Shown: positions 1 to 12,779, counted from the first letter of the stretch. The stretch: 64,000 nucleotides of DNA from Hymenopellis radicata (GCA_015501595.1 JADNRX010000124.1:62001-126000); one strand, 5' to 3'. Translations and numbers: made by a program. The notes: generated from the letters alone by a model not told the origin.

Positions 1-715
1 GAGTAAGTGTATTTCGACCTTCAAGTCTGCACTCAGCACTGAACAGGCACTGAAAGCGCTATACTTACTACTTAGTACACAAGGTTTAAGCGAAAGTTAC
101 ACTAAACCCCGTTCATTTTCGACTCGAGTCATACTGCGCCTGTGCTCACCCAGACGGTACCGACAACCGCAACTCGCGAGGCGGAGAGTCGTTCTGAATC
201 ACTGTGGCGTTGAAAGGACCTGGGTTATTTAGATGCGAGCTGAAAGGGAGTATGCTTCCGGTTGTGGTGTAGACGAACCTTCGTCAGCGTCTTCCTTCAC
301 GAACAATCACATTCCTCGGTCGACGGGTTGCGCAATGTCATCAGGTCATGACTTGGTCACCCGTTCAAACCGCGAGCTACGCAGTGCCGCTAGTGTCCAT
401 GGTAGATGGAAATGTATTCTGGGATTCAGCGGAGGAAGTAAGCTCGCATTAAAGAAAGTTCATGAGACTACATCAGACTCATTTCGGAAGAAGAGCTCCT
501 AAGGCCTCAAAAAAAGAAGGGCACGGATCGGCGCGCCGCGCAAAGTCTGAAGTCGATCCAAAGTCGATCATCTCCGAATTAGGATGCGCCGCCTGCTTTG
601 CACTCAACCATCACCTCCCCTTGACCTCCAAGTCCTACCCGCCCTTTGAGGCGAATCGTTTAGACTTTATCTCCAGATAATTTCAAACGGAACTTCGGGC
701 TCCCGTTCAACGCTA
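1..715. other. no gene recognised (upstream of F-box gene)
   Basis: Short overlapping frames only, none with a recognisable motif. The last 30 bases or so before the F-box start at 716 resemble sequence beside the inverted fragment near 19,470, so part of this upstream region was duplicated with the gene. Confidence 0.5.
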
Positions 716-2174
716 ATGGTTTCGTCGCATGGCCCCTTACTCCCATCCACAACCAATGGAGGCGATACCAGTCCTAACGAGCCCATAATGCCCACGACGA
801 TACACTCCCTTCCTCCCGAAATAATGACGGAGATATTCCATTTGACCTTCGACAAGCCATGCCTTATAACATGGCCCCATTTACATGGACCATGGCTGCT
901 CGAGCGCGTCTGTGCACGGTGGCGCGATCTTGTAGTCTCGTGCTCATCGCTCTGGGCGTCGTTTCATGCTACTGCAAGGCTGCAGGATGTATCGCCGCGA
1001 ACTACAGCAGTTATGACCCAGCGTGCCTTGAGACTTTCGACGACCTATCCCTTGACCTTTATTGCGGGCCCAGGATTAGGAGATCCTGTCACTGATGCAC
1101 TCATAGCACATGCGTCTCGTTGGAGGGACGCCACTCTGTTTGAAAGTAATCTTTGGGGTATTGATAAGCGGCGTCACGGTGAACGACTTCCCCGTTCTCG
1201 AGCGCCTTCGACTTTTCAATCCCGGCACTGGAGGCTCAGGGCTCCACCATTTAAGGTCGTTTTCAAACGCGCCTCAGTTGAAGACCTTGTTTATTTCGGA
1301 CACTGCCACACCTGCAGGATTTCCTACGACAAGGCAGGAGCTTCGAGCAATAACCAGCCCCTTCGAGTGGGGTTCGTTGTCTCATCTAACTATCGACATG
1401 GACTTTTCCTGGATGTCCTATACATTCTTCAAGTCTTGTCCAAACCTCTTCTCGTTCCGTGACCTCAGTCGCCAGGACAACTGGTCAGGAAAAGAGGACT
1501 GGCCGGTGCTCCGCCATCCCTGCTTACGCGTTCTTCATTCCAATAATCCCTCATTTTTGCATCGCATCCGGTGTACTGCACTTGAAGAATTTTCGATTCC
1601 TCTAGTCCCAGGAGAAGAAGCTTTGTCGAGAGCTGCGGCTTTATTTCCAGCGCGTTCTCTCACATTCATACTCGATAATCGTATCCCATCCCGTCCTTTC
1701 ATCGAGACAAACATTCAAAGTGCTATCAAGCGCATCAGCAGACATCAGTGCTCAACTCGGCTCTGCTTAGACGTACGACGTGCCTCCTTCCGGCATATTC
1801 TCGTACTCTGCAAGCTCATCGCGGCACATTCTACTATCTTCCCGTATATGTCACACCTGGTTCTGAGATTGCGCCATCAAGCGCCTGCCTGCTCGGAGGA
1901 TTCTGTCTGTCTTCTTTCGTCCCCAGCGGACGCATCGGCGTTGGGTATCATCATGTACGAGCTGCAGATTCGCAATTCCCCGGAACGCTTGAATTTGGTT
2001 ACTTTCGAGGTGTTGTGCTCGATGAAAAAGTGCCCGGATTGCGTCAAAGACTTCATTACCCAATTTCGACAGCTCAAACCAAGCACATTGAACGTGGAAT
2101 TCTTCATGCCGTCGCAACTTAGTGTGTTCTTCATCTACCTGCTTAGTGTCGATTCTGATCCACGTCGTTTGTAG
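716..2174 (+). CDS. F-box domain protein, reading frame broken once
   Basis: F-box proteins are adaptors that hand substrates to SCF ubiquitin ligases. The N-terminal frame (716-1180) contains an F-box of the style common in agaricomycetes, with SLPPEIMTEIFHLTF followed by VCARWRDLVVSCSSLW. The leucine-rich-like remainder (VLERLRLFNPG onwards, to the stop at 2174) lies in another frame. The crossover falls near 1160-1200, where no GT-AG intron of normal size removes the right number of bases without also deleting the conserved leucine segment. A one-base insertion (mutation or assembly error) is the simplest reading. The start at 716 is chosen because a duplicated fragment at 19,464 keeps the same ATG. 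The gene faces the kinase-like gene tail to tail. Confidence 0.6.
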
Positions 2175-2526
2175 GTACAGACGACATCATATGAGCCCGC
2201 GCCGGTTTCGTAACCAGGGGGCTCAGCTTGAAGCCTGAAGGATCATTCAGTTTTATTATATACATGTATTTATACGAGCAGTTGCAGCTATTACAACTCG
2301 ACCGCGATTAAACCCAATAAAGTCTCAGTTAGGCTAGGTACACCGCCATCGATTACCCTGTTCGGCTTCTAGTCTCGATACCCGACTTTATGGCGAAGGG
2401 AAGACAATCGTTCCCTTCTATTATAAAGGTCGGAGCATGGATAATAGAAAATTCTGTAATGATACAGCAATGCGCACATAATGTACAAAGACTGAGTGGG
2501 GTATAATACATTAGGTCCGATACTTT
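2175..2526. other. convergent intergenic region
   Basis: Lies between the 3' ends of the F-box gene (+) and the kinase-like gene (-). Bases near 2440-2480 match the reverse complement of 13,600-13,630, so the duplicated kinase fragment carries this downstream sequence. No gene seen. Confidence 0.5.
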
Positions 2527-3911
2527 TCAAGCGATGACCAGTGAGGAGAAGAACCGCGGCTGTAGTATATCTTCCTTCACCAGCCTCCGCCGCAAGGCAT
2601 TCCACTTGCGCAGATACTCCCGCGCTCTCTGGTCAAACACATCACATCCCGCGAAGAAGTCCTTCGGTATGAGATCCTTCCGCTGATCCCAGGGCTTGAT
2701 GTCTACGCTTTCGCAGCGATCCAAGCACACCAATATAATGCCAAAACTGTACGCGTCTGCCAGCAGAGCATCCTGGCATTCTCCACGCAGAATCTCCGGC
2801 GCGCAAAACGGGCGCGTCCCAGGGTGTATCTGCTCCGTTTTGCGAGAGGATAGAGGTTGTTTCTTTATGATGTGTATAAAGGGATCTGCGGGCTCGTCAT
2901 CGGGGGATGTATATGTGGATTCTATCGATACAGAACGCCCAAAGTCGAGCAGCTTGACGGTATCTGCTGGTATGGTGACCTGCACGTTTAATAATGAGAG
3001 GTCTCCGTGACTGAGGCCGAAAGAATGGAGGTGAGTGAGACCATCTAGTAGCTGGTCGTGGTAGTCGATTTTCTTTGATCGCGTCAAGGAAGGGCGCTCT
3101 TTAACGACATCGTAGAGCGTGCGGCCATCGATGTATTCTAGGACCATGCCGACGTTTTCTAGGGAACCGAGGAATGCACAGATGTTGCGATGTCGGCTGA
3201 CGGTGGTGTACACGCGGAGCTCTGCGAGGAATTGGACGGTGACATCAGACGCGTTTGACTGCATTTCGCCGTTTATTTCTAGTTGGACGACGTCAGGCTT
3301 TTTGACTACGCATTTGAAGAGTTCGGATGCGGAACCGTGGGCGCAGGGTGAGAGGTTTGCGGTGGGATTTGGTGGAGCTGAGTACGCGGTGGTGTTGGAA
3401 AGGAGAAGATGGATGTGGGATGTCTGGGTGGGTTGTACACAGGCGGCGATGGCGGTGGCGAGTCCTTGTCTATCCGCACTTCGGTATTATGGATGGATGG
3501 CTGGTGATGATAGTGATAGAGGGGGTCCGCCACAGCGGTGTCTTCGTCTGTTGGATAGGATTGAATTGTATTCGGTTTCTCTTCGTCCTCGTCCATCTCA
3601 ACTATGGACGAGATCAGTACAGACCACTCAAGTATTGAATATACATACCCATCCACCAATTCTTTTTCGAGGTTAGGGTAACACGTTTGACGTGCATAGG
3701 CATTCTTGAGGTTGGCCGTGGCGTCGGTGGTGCACTGTCCGGAGGCGCTGAGACGAGCGGTGTGCCCGTCAACGCGCGAGAGAACGCTGGACGAAGGTCC
3801 TGCATGATGACGGCGACGATTGATGGTGGTCGCTGGCGAAGGTGTTGATGCGGAAGTGCAGTGGTGCATCATCACACGGATGTCGACAACACGTTCGTAA
3901 TCGATAAGCAT
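2527..3911 (-). CDS. protein-kinase-like protein
   Basis: The frame ending at 2527 carries a protein kinase fold: an N-lobe-like stretch (SELFKCVVKKPDVVQLEI), an RHRNICAFLG segment as in Ser/Thr and tyrosine-like kinases, GMVLEYIDG at the hinge, a catalytic loop HGDLSLLNV (HGD in place of HRD), DFGR, and an APE motif with DAYSFGIILVCL. The kinase frame is open back to about 3495 without a start codon. An exon in another frame with ATGs up to 3911 lies upstream on the same strand, so at least one more exon is expected but its join is not resolved. The Asp of the catalytic loop, the Asn and the DFG Asp are present, so activity is possible. A broken copy lies at 13,330-13,625. Confidence 0.6.
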
Positions 3912-4196
3912 CTCGAGTAAGACATGGAATAGACGCGTCCGCTTAAAGCAACCTTTTATGGACGTGAGAGACAGAGCTGAGAATGTTTAAAGGGTCCTTA
4001 TTGATAGCGATTGAAAAAAAATACAAATACACTGACAGGACACATAACGATCAATTCCCTGTCAAACTGGATAGGGCGGAGAACGCCTCCGTGTAGGCTC
4101 GATACTATCTGCGCTAGCCTTGCTGGCAAATCGTCGGCCAAGCGCCAAGTCCAGATCGGGAAATAGCGCCAAATAAAACGCCTCCTTCCATTTTAG

Positions 4197-5532
4197 GCCA
4201 AGCTTCATCTTCATCTTCAACAATCAACGTCGCCCGAAATGGCGACAGTACATCCTTCACGAATGGGTCTTGTTCCCAAGCGCCGTCAGACAGACGCCGA
4301 GGTCGTTCTCCTTCGCCTCGGCGTCGAGAAAGAAGTCGTAGTCTGGACCGACACGGAAATGACAATAATGGTCCGAGCTCGAGCAGGAAGACGGAGCGCA
4401 GAGCAAGTCCCGCATACGACGACTACCGCCGGCCTCCACCGCCCCCGCCTTCGGAACCTACCGCGCCATGGCGGCAACCAGAAAATATGTACCCCAACCG
4501 CCGCGCCGATGTCAAGTCAACAGAAGGTATCTATAATAAGGGCGGCCAAGGTGGTGGGTCTGATTTCATGGAGAGGTATGTCCTATCCCACTGTTAATGC
4601 ACTGTTATTAATGGACATCTAGTCGACGTCTACAGCGCGAAGGCAGCTCAGCTAATGTGTGGCCGCCGTCACCCAAAGCACCGGCGCGTTCTCTGTTCGT
4701 TCTTTCCCTCTTTTTTCAGTCGGCTTCCTAATCTCCGTTGAACAGGTCGCCAAAACGTAGAAGCAAACGTTCCAAGCGCGAACGCTCACCATCGACGAGC
4801 GACTCTTCTTCAGAAGAAGAGAGGCGTAAACGCGAGAAACGAAGAAGGAAAAAGGAAAAGGAACGAGAAAAGGAGGAAAAGAGAGAGCGACGGCGCCATC
4901 GCTCACGCTCTCGAGGACGCTACTCTGATGACGAGGAAGATCGTAGACGGCATCGCCAACAGAGCCGCAGTCTGGAACGACCTTCCCGACGCAGTGAAAG
5001 CCGCAAGCACAGCGATGACGAATGGGTCGTCAAATCTCCTGCGCGACCTGCTAGCCCTCCTCATGCGCTTATGCAGCCACCTCCTCCACCACCTCGACAG
5101 GACGAGTTTGACAGCGACGACGATGGTGTAGGCCCACAACCAGTCTACAAACCTAATACCACAAAAAGGCTGGACGAACGTTCTTATGGCGGCGCTCTAC
5201 TCCGCGGTGAAGGCAGCGCTATGGCTGCTTGGCTCCAAGAAGGTGGCACCGACGCACGCATTCCTCGCCGTGGAGAAATCGGTTTGACCCCAGATGAAAT
5301 CGCAAAGTACGAGGATGTCGGCTATGTCATGAGCGGCAGCCGTCACCGACGTATGAATGCTGTACGGATGCGAAAGGAGAACCAGGTAATCAGTGCTGAG
5401 GAGAAGCGCGGTATTCTCAAGCTCCAGAGGGAAGAGAGGGAGAGACGCGAGGCAATCCTTAGGGAGGAGTTTAACGAGCTTGTTAATGAACGGCTTAAAG
5501 GATCAGATGTTGGTCCTCCACCTCCCACATGA
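4197..5532 (+). CDS. NKAP-family nuclear protein (RS-rich, SynMuv-type C-terminus)
   Basis: NKAP proteins act in the nucleus in splicing and transcriptional repression. The C-terminus shows the family signature: YGGALLRGEGSAMAAWLQEG, RIPRRGEIGLT, EDVGYVMSGSRHRRMNAVR and RKENQVISAEEKR. Before it come Arg/Ser-rich and Lys/Glu-rich blocks and a proline-rich stretch, as usual in this family. Exons read as: first exon ending at 4575, intron 4576-4622 (47 nt), exon 4623-4694, intron 4695-4745 (51 nt), exon 4746-5532. The RS-rich frame of the first exon is open from 4118 but has no ATG, so the true start is on a further upstream exon or was missed. A probable acceptor (ttttag) sits at 4190-4196. The ATG at 4239 is in another frame and is not used here. 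Confidence 0.75.
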
Positions 5533-5670
5533 ACATATCCCTGTATGTGTTTTCAAAATGTACTATTGTCCGTCATTTGTCATTGATATGGTAGCATACA
5601 ATATACTAGAGATCTTCCTTGAGATCAGTATCGAATTTCAGCCGTCTTAATACGACCGCGGCGATGTTTC

Positions 5671-8398
5671 TCATCTTCCGTACATGCCACCATGCGCCTT
5701 GCGCATGTGGTCGTATATCCCTCCCTTACTATCCATTCCCTTAGCTTCGAACGTCTTCAAGCACACCCAACACATATGCGTTTGACACCGGGAGCAGGTC
5801 ATATGGTTGCATCCTTCACTCTTCTGAATGTTTGCTCTGCAGTTGGGACACTCCTTAACACCATTCACTGCCTTCCACTCCTGGAACTGTTGATTCCCGC
5901 CTTCAGCATTGCCGCGATGCTGAGCGCATGTAAGGCCCTCGTGGAACTGGACGTGACAAGCGGCACAGATACGATTCACGCAGGAGGGGCATGTGAGGAC
6001 TGTTCCTTCGTGCGCGGAGCGGTAGACGACGCCGCAGTCGGGCGTGGGGCAGTATTTGAACTCGTCGCCGCGGGCGTGGATGTATGCGAGGAAGGCGGTT
6101 TGGAAGAGATGCTGCTCCTGTTCGGGGCGGAGGAGGTCTCTGATGACTGCGAGGTCTATGCCTGTGCTGCATAGTTCGCTGCCTTCGTGGATGCATTTCA
6201 CGATTGGGGACGACGGGCTTGTTGTCGTGAGCATGTGCGCGAGGCATTCTTTGCAGTAGGCGTGTCCGCATTGGAGGACCACTGGGTTCGTGACGTCGCA
6301 ATAGCACACTGGGCAGGCTTGCGCGTCTCCGAGTCCATTCTGGATGTTGGCGCCGGCCAGACGAGTAAGCGCCCCGCGCACCTCGTCGACGTCCACTGCC
6401 TCTCCGACGTTTAGTGTTCTCTGGACGATATCGATAGCCATAGTCGGATCACCAAAGTCTGCCATGAGCTTCTCCAGCCCGCCTTTCATCAACTGTCGGA
6501 GCATCGGCTTGTCTAGTTTGATCGTGCGCTTTTCTGCCTTGAGACTCTCCGCTTTCTCAACAAGGGACTTCATAAGTGCAGCGACATTGTCGTCCGCGCC
6601 GTACAGATGAATGCTGCGATTCCTCGAGTCGCACTTGACGTAGACTCCATGTGGGCCGCCCAGTCGACGAAGGTAGGTAAGGCCCTCTGCCGTTGCGAAA
6701 AAGTCATCCCATACGACCCGCTTCACCTCATCCAACACTCTGTGTCCGTCGAGGATCGTTTCGAGCCTTCGCTTCATCACTCCCAGCGCTTTGGCATTAG
6801 GACTGAACAGGCGAATGCAGACCTCTGGAGTGACATCCGTCGTCTCGGGTCCATAAACACGGAGTTTGCATTCCTTCTCGCCTTCCTTCACCGCGTCAAG
6901 TGCGCCCTTGACTGCGTCGAATAACGGCTGAGGGACGGTGTACTTGACTGCATGGATATGCTCCAGCCACATGGGCGAGCGGTTCAAGAAGGACTGCGTC
7001 GTCTGGTGCAGCGCCGCCACCGCGCGCGCGGCATCGTCTGGCTGCGCGAACTGCGCGAATGCCAGGATCTTGGGTCTCTTCTTGTCCTCGGGCATCGCGT
7101 CGAATCTGTCGAGCGGCCCGATCGCGGTGAGCTGCGCTTCGACGTCGAGCAGCGAGGATTTGCGGTCGTACCCCAGTTGCTTCAGCTGCACCGAGTCGCT
7201 TTTGCAGAAGCGCTTCAGGTGCTCCTCGGATGTGTGCGCGGGGAGACCTTTGATCTCGACCGAGAAGGAGCGGGTCTGGTGGATGGAGGGCGTTTGGAAT
7301 GTGGCGTCTAGAAGGTAGCCGTTGAACGTGGCGCCGCTGAGGCGCTTCGCGTGGCTCTTGGCGGCTGCGATCGTCGGGTAATGCGCCCAGCCGATGCGGC
7401 GCGGCGCGAACCAGCTGACTTTGACTTTGGTGCTGCGCAGGACGGCCTGCCCGCTCTCGACGACTTTGAGATCCATCTTTGGCTCGTAGCGCGAGGACCG
7501 CAAGCCTCGGATAGCGGCGGACGCCTCTAAGGCAGATGCATACGTCACCCGAGCGGTAGCGGTGTCTGTGTCGCGCAGCAGCGCGATCTTCTCCAGGTGC
7601 CCGAAGGGCTCGAATACGGAGATGAGTGTGCCCTGGTCGGCTTCGTCTGGGATGTTGGATATGATCAGTGTGCGTGATTCGAATGAGGTGGTGATCTCTG
7701 CGATTTGGGCGCCAGGGCCGAAGGAGGCCTTGCAGTGGAGGAACGTGTGTGAGGTCGGGGTGGGGGTGGCGTCTCCGCCTGGGGTTACCTAATAAGCTCC
7801 TCCTTCAGCGATGGAAACAAGAGCGATAGAGGGCCCTGCTCACGGTCGGAAGACTCTCCTTTGCCTCGGTACGGGCTTCGAGGCTTGGATTGACCTTGTC
7901 CCCATTTTCAGATCTAATTGCGATGGGTCTGTACTCTCGGACTGCACGTGCTGGAATGTCGACGGCCCCGCTGGAGTGGCTAGAGGAGCATTTCGAACCG
8001 AACCGACACGTCCCGTTCAGATAGAAAGCGCACAGAGGGTTCTGCCCGTCAGGATGCGGGAACGGGCAGTCCTGCCCTTTGGCGCATTTTCCCTTCTGGA
8101 AGAAGGCGCATCCAGGCTTGCCAGTCGGTGTATCTAGTACCTTCTTAGTAGGCTCTCGCCTCCAAGATGAAGATGCCTGAGTCTGGGACTGGGGGTGGAG
8201 AAAGGTGCACTGGTCCCCTTTTGTGCAGCGTCCTTCGGCGTAAAAGGTGCAGGCTCGTTTGGGGAAGGGATTGTTGGACGGGGAGGGGAAGTTCGTTTGA
8301 GCTGGAGACTGTTGGTGAGATAGGCGACAGGTGGGGCCGTACTGGCAGGTTCCCTTCTGGAAGTACGGGCAGGTTGGGCGCTGGGTCGATGGCGGCAT
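5671..8398 (-). CDS. CCCH zinc finger / RRM-like / RBR (RING-IBR-RING) E3 ubiquitin ligase
   Basis: Predicted RING-between-RING ubiquitin ligase with an RNA-binding-like front half. Exon 1 (8398-7844) encodes four CCCH fingers, the first CPYFQKGTCQYGPTCRLSH and the fourth CAFYLNGTCRFGSKCSSSH. A 55-nt GT-AG intron (7789-7843) joins in phase 0 to exon 2 (7788-5671), giving about 890 residues. Exon 2 starts with an RRM-like segment (RTLIISNIPDEAD, then a second RRM-like region with KVSWFAPRRIGWAHY). It ends with RING1 (CPVCYCDVTNPVVLQCGHAYC), an IBR region (YCPTPDCGVVYR, CPSC, CAAC) and RING2 (CPNCRANIQKSEGCNHMTC), whose CNHMTC cysteine would be the catalytic one. The gene converges on the NKAP-family gene. 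Confidence 0.85.
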
Positions 8399-9443
8399 CG
8401 TGCAAGAGCAACCTAGACGCTCTCCAACACTTCACTGTGAACCTTATCATGGTTATACTTCACGGAACTCGGTCGCGGTCGTTGCCGAAGAAGAAGAGTA
8501 CGTGAACTTCTCGTGTTTTAGACACTGTCAAGGTGTACAAGAAGAGAAGTATTGCTCCTCTAGAAGGCAGTCCTTTCATCAAACTGGTCAACAGCTTGGA
8601 GGAAGGCGTATCATTGGCTGATCGCCTGTCCCTTTTTGGCAAATCGTTCTTGTTCTTTGACCACATCACCCAAGCGGCGACGACTGCCCAAACACTTCTG
8701 TGACAAGTATAAGGAAAGAAACAGATCATGAATGGACTTTGACTCTTCTGCCGCCCTGCGCTTATGTATCCCAATAGCCTTGCTCCGCCCAACTTGATAC
8801 TCTCAAACTTGGGTCCTCTGCCGAATACCTCATGTACGTCTGTGATCTATCATATTTCTTTCCCCATTCAACGCTGCTAGCTGTCAACCGGTGGTTGCAG
8901 TCCGGTAAGTGGCGTTGCCGTTGACCTGCAAGAGTCAAGGTAAAAGGCGAGGTAAAGGCGCTCAAATGTCTTGGTATACATACTCCGAGGTCATGTTCGT
9001 GCGTAACTATATTAGTCCCCTAAATTTATCGTCGGTTGATGAACATGGGGTCCTGTGCAACTGTGCAAGGCGTGTTTGAACAGTCTTTGAGCGTGTCGAT
9101 GGATGTTTCATTTGCGTGACCAAAGCTGCTGAAGTCTCTGAATGGGCAGAGTTGTACCGAGTTGTCTAGATTCAAGGGATCTACAAAGGCAGAACTGGCG
9201 TCTATGTAGCTTAGGTAGATCTACACAAAGGTAGAGCTGAATGAAGGCAGCTAGGCATGTATGCACGGCTATCGGAAATAGGGTCACATGCGCCTGGTGA
9301 CAGACGGGTACTATAAATGGGAGTCATCGATATCTTGTTGGTGACTGCCAAAACGATACACAACCCGACAGTCTCACCGCGCATACGGCCTTGGATTCAG
9401 TTACAGGGCTTCATATTCTTCTATCTCACTTTCTTACTTATTA
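8399..9443. other. divergent intergenic region (about 1 kb)
   Basis: Lies between the start of the CCCH/RBR gene (-) and the WD40 gene (+). It holds only short unsupported frames. Around 9178-9255 there are imperfect short repeats of a GATCTACA(CA)AAGG(C/T)AGA motif. Confidence 0.5.
9312..9317 (+). promoter_or_regulatory. TATA box candidate for the WD40/BCAS3-type gene
   Basis: TATAAA about 130-150 bases upstream of the candidate start codons (9444 or 9466), in an otherwise gene-free region. Confidence 0.35.
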
Positions 9444-9465
9444 ATGCCAGCAAGACCTAATCGCA

Positions 9466-12400
9466 ATGGACTCAACAGAAACAACATTAATCACCAATCT
9501 CCCTCCGGCGAGCACGTTCGCGGGCCACACACCTCGAGGACACCGCCGACGACGACACCAACGACACTCCGCTGCGCTCGGGCCATACCCGTTCCCCGGT
9601 CTTTGCGCGCGAGCCCACCATGCTCCAGTCATTCTCCCGTACCGTGCGCAACTACGTTCCTTCCAGCATTCCCATTCCCGCCGCAGCGCCGTCCCCGCCG
9701 CTCGTGTCTCGCCATTCGTGACCTCCACCTCCCAGTCGTCGAGTTTCTTTGACGACGCCGGCATCCCGTCTGGGCTGGCTCAGGCCATGTACAAGAGCAC
9801 GACCGGCGTGGATCCTATTCTTTGGTCCAGGTGGGACTCTCTGCGCGACACTCGCCTTCTCATTCTTGGATACGCCACGGGCCTGCAGGTCTGGGACTGC
9901 TCCAACCTTGGCGCCGTCACCGAGGTGCTCAATCTCACCGACTGTCCGGACGTGGCTATCTACGCAGCTGTGCTCCCGGGACACACGGCCCTCGGCATCC
10001 TCACGCGCGACTACAACTTTCTTGTTTATTCTCTCACACTGCATCATATCATTCAACGGATCCCCCTCTCCACTCCAGCACATACATTCTCTGCAAATAA
10101 CGAATATATTGTAATAGTGAGTGAACCCCCCTCCTCCATTCCGCCTTGCTTACACCATTGCCTGCAGTCATCTACGAATCCGCCTGCGCTGCAGGTCCTT
10201 GCTTCATCCACGTTTTCAGTCATTCACACAGTCCTTTCATCCACACTCGTTCCTTTCACAGACGGTACCTGCGCACCTCGCCCTATCTTTGCACTATCGC
10301 GTCGGTTGCTCGCCTATGCTTCAGTTCCGCCGCCTCTGATTACTACTATCCCTACCATCGTGTCTAATCCCGCGAAACCTTTCTCATCAACTGCAAAGTC
10401 GATGTTGAGCAGCATGAAGACGCTCGGCGGTATGGCCTTCTCCGCCGCCGTTAACCAACTTGGTGCCGGTGATACTCCACCTACCGCACACGGTGGCCGT
10501 TTCTTCTCTCGCAGCGCCCCAGCCGCCTCTGGCACGGACGACTCGTACATTGCATCTCCCTCTAACGAAGAGCAGTTATCGGAAGCTGGCCATTACATCA
10601 CCGTTACCGATCTTCGATCAGGCGTGCCGATTGCGCGGTTCCTCGCGTCTGCTAAGCACGCCCCACTATCGTCCTTGTCCTTCTCTCCAGATGGTTGCTC
10701 GTTGTTATCTACCACTAAAGATGGTCAGGTGGCAAGAGTTTATCGCCTGAAGCCTACCCCCAGCGGCCCGTCTCCCGTTTTGACTAGTAGCGATGATACT
10801 CCTTTACATGTCTATGATCTCCGGCGTGGACGTACCTCTGCTATCGTGGAAAGCGTTGAATGGTCCAATGACAGCCGGTGGGTAGCCATATGCACTCGCA
10901 AGAGAACCATACATGTCTTCGCTGTCAATCCGTACGGTGGACCTCCGGATCTGGAGAGTCATTTGTCTGGCCGAGTTATTAATTCGGATAATATGGTCAG
11001 TTTCAGCTAGTATTAGCTTCTTTCTCTAATGTTTCCAAAAGCAACCATTATCGGTGGAGGTGGCGCCTGTCATACGGTTACGGCCGACTTCGCATCATCC
11101 CCACAGTAATGCTAACGGAAATAGCGGCTCCGTGCCTCCGCCTCTGCTTCCCTCCGTGTTCAAGTTTCTTGATTCGTATCCGCAAACTCTTCCCCCGTCT
11201 CTGTTACCTATCGGGACGCCACAGCCGCCGTCATTGCCCATGCCGTCCTCCTCGCCTTCGTCGCCCGGCTCTCCAAGACATCCGCATACGCCCCAGCAGT
11301 TGATGAAGAACTTTCAAGACATGCTCGTCTTTGATCCGGTCGACGGTTTGCTTCAACTTCGCAGGTGGATTTTGTCGGCTGGGTCTGTGCGGGAGTCTAG
11401 AGACCTGACAAGCATGGGCGGAATGACGAGTGTCTCTTTGCCGCTGGGTCTCGGTTTGGGCGTCCCCAGTAGTTGCTCTCCAAGACACGGTGGTAGGCGG
11501 ATGTCTAGTAGTGGATTGTCGCCTGATATGGCGGGCATTGCCCCGGAAGGAAAGGCTGATGGCGAATTGGTCGCCGTCAAGGAAAGTATTGTGGCAACTT
11601 GGGACCTCAGACGTCGCAGAGATTGGTCAGAGGTCAAGAAACGCTTTGATGACGACGACGATGAGACTCTGACAGACCTTGAGTATGTCGTTTTCATACA
11701 CACTGATTTCGCCCTTCTCATTTATTCAGTAGCTTTTTGTCGCAAGCAGAACTATCGACCTGTTCGAAATCTTCTAGGATCCTTCCTCGTTCTGTGTATC
11801 TTTCGCACCAGTTCACATTTCACACCTTGGGCGAGGACTATCATGCTTTGATCAGGCGATATCAATTTGACATCCCGGGCGCGAAAGTTGAGGTGCGCAA
11901 GCAAGTGCAGGTTAGCGCATATTCGACCTCGGCCACTGGGGGCGAGGCGTTCGTGGAAGGATCCCCTGTTTCCCGACGCTCATTCGACGAACCGCTGGCT
12001 TCTGCGTTACTGCAGACGGACGGCTTCGCAGATAGGTCGAGGGTTGGAACTGTGCTCCCAATGTTGCCCAATGGGACTGGGCACAGCTCTGTCCGAATGA
12101 CGTCTATCCCGATCAGAGGCGTAAGCGAGAGTTTGGGGCGGCTGAGGAGGGACATGATGGTGGCGAGTCGGAAGACGGGGCGGAGTAGCGGAGCATGGCG
12201 TAGGTCGAGTGGAGCGGAGGCTGAGGGAATGAGTATGTCGGTGCCACTTGAGTTTGATGAGGAAGAGGAGGACTTCAAGTTCCAAGCGCAGAGTGATGAG
12301 GATAGGTTGCGGGACGAGGGTAGCGCCTCGCGTGGAGAGGATGATTTAAACCATCTCTCTACGTCTACTCCGGCCACCAGTTTGTATCCTATGGATCCTG

Positions 12401-12648
12401 AAGAGGATCGGGGCGGCGTGCCGCTCGACGACGATGTGTGGAACGACGGGTGGGGGGTGGAGGACAAGAAGGCGATAGAGGAGGTGGAGATGTATGATCA
12501 CATCTCGGCCGTCGGTCTTTTGGACGAGGAGCAGGAGGAGATGGACAGGAAGCTCAGGGAGGAGAAGGCGGCGGCGGCAGCTGTCGTGTCCCCACCCAAG
12601 GTGAGGCATTCCAAGAGCGAGAAGAAGCGCAAGGGCAAGAAGATTTGA
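9466..12648 (+). CDS. WD40 protein with BCAS3-type domain
   Basis: Resembles the BCAS3/phagophore-associated WD40 family related to Atg18 propellers. Supporting segments are DPILWSRWDSL, LLILGYATGLQVWD, HYITVTDLRSG, SSLSFSPDGCSLLSTTKDG and SIVATWDLRRRRDW, with an acidic then Lys-rich C-terminus. Introns fit well: 10117-10167 (51 nt, GTGAGT donor), 10996-11041 (46 nt) and 11683-11729 (47 nt, GTATGT donor), each keeping the frame. The N-terminus is problematic. A plausible opening reads from ATG 9444 (NHQSPSGEHVRG), then a second frame (MLQSFSRTVRNYVPSSIP from 9620), then the frame starting at 9466 from about 9720 onwards. I give 9466 because it is in frame with the propeller, but two small indels or unseen introns before 9730 are possible. 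Confidence 0.7.
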
Positions 12649-12779
12649 CGGGATTATTTATATGGAGGTAGACAACACACAATTGTACATTTTGCTTGTA
12701 TTTTAAGGACGGCTGTAATATTGTAGCATTCAAGTTAGTGGAACCGTGCAGTCATAAGAGGACTAGGACTTGATTCAAA

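Noticed and set aside
4239..4622. 127-codon plus-strand frame starting MATVHPSR
   Set aside because: The RS-rich reading in the neighbouring frame joins precisely to the NKAP exons; this frame is its shadow.
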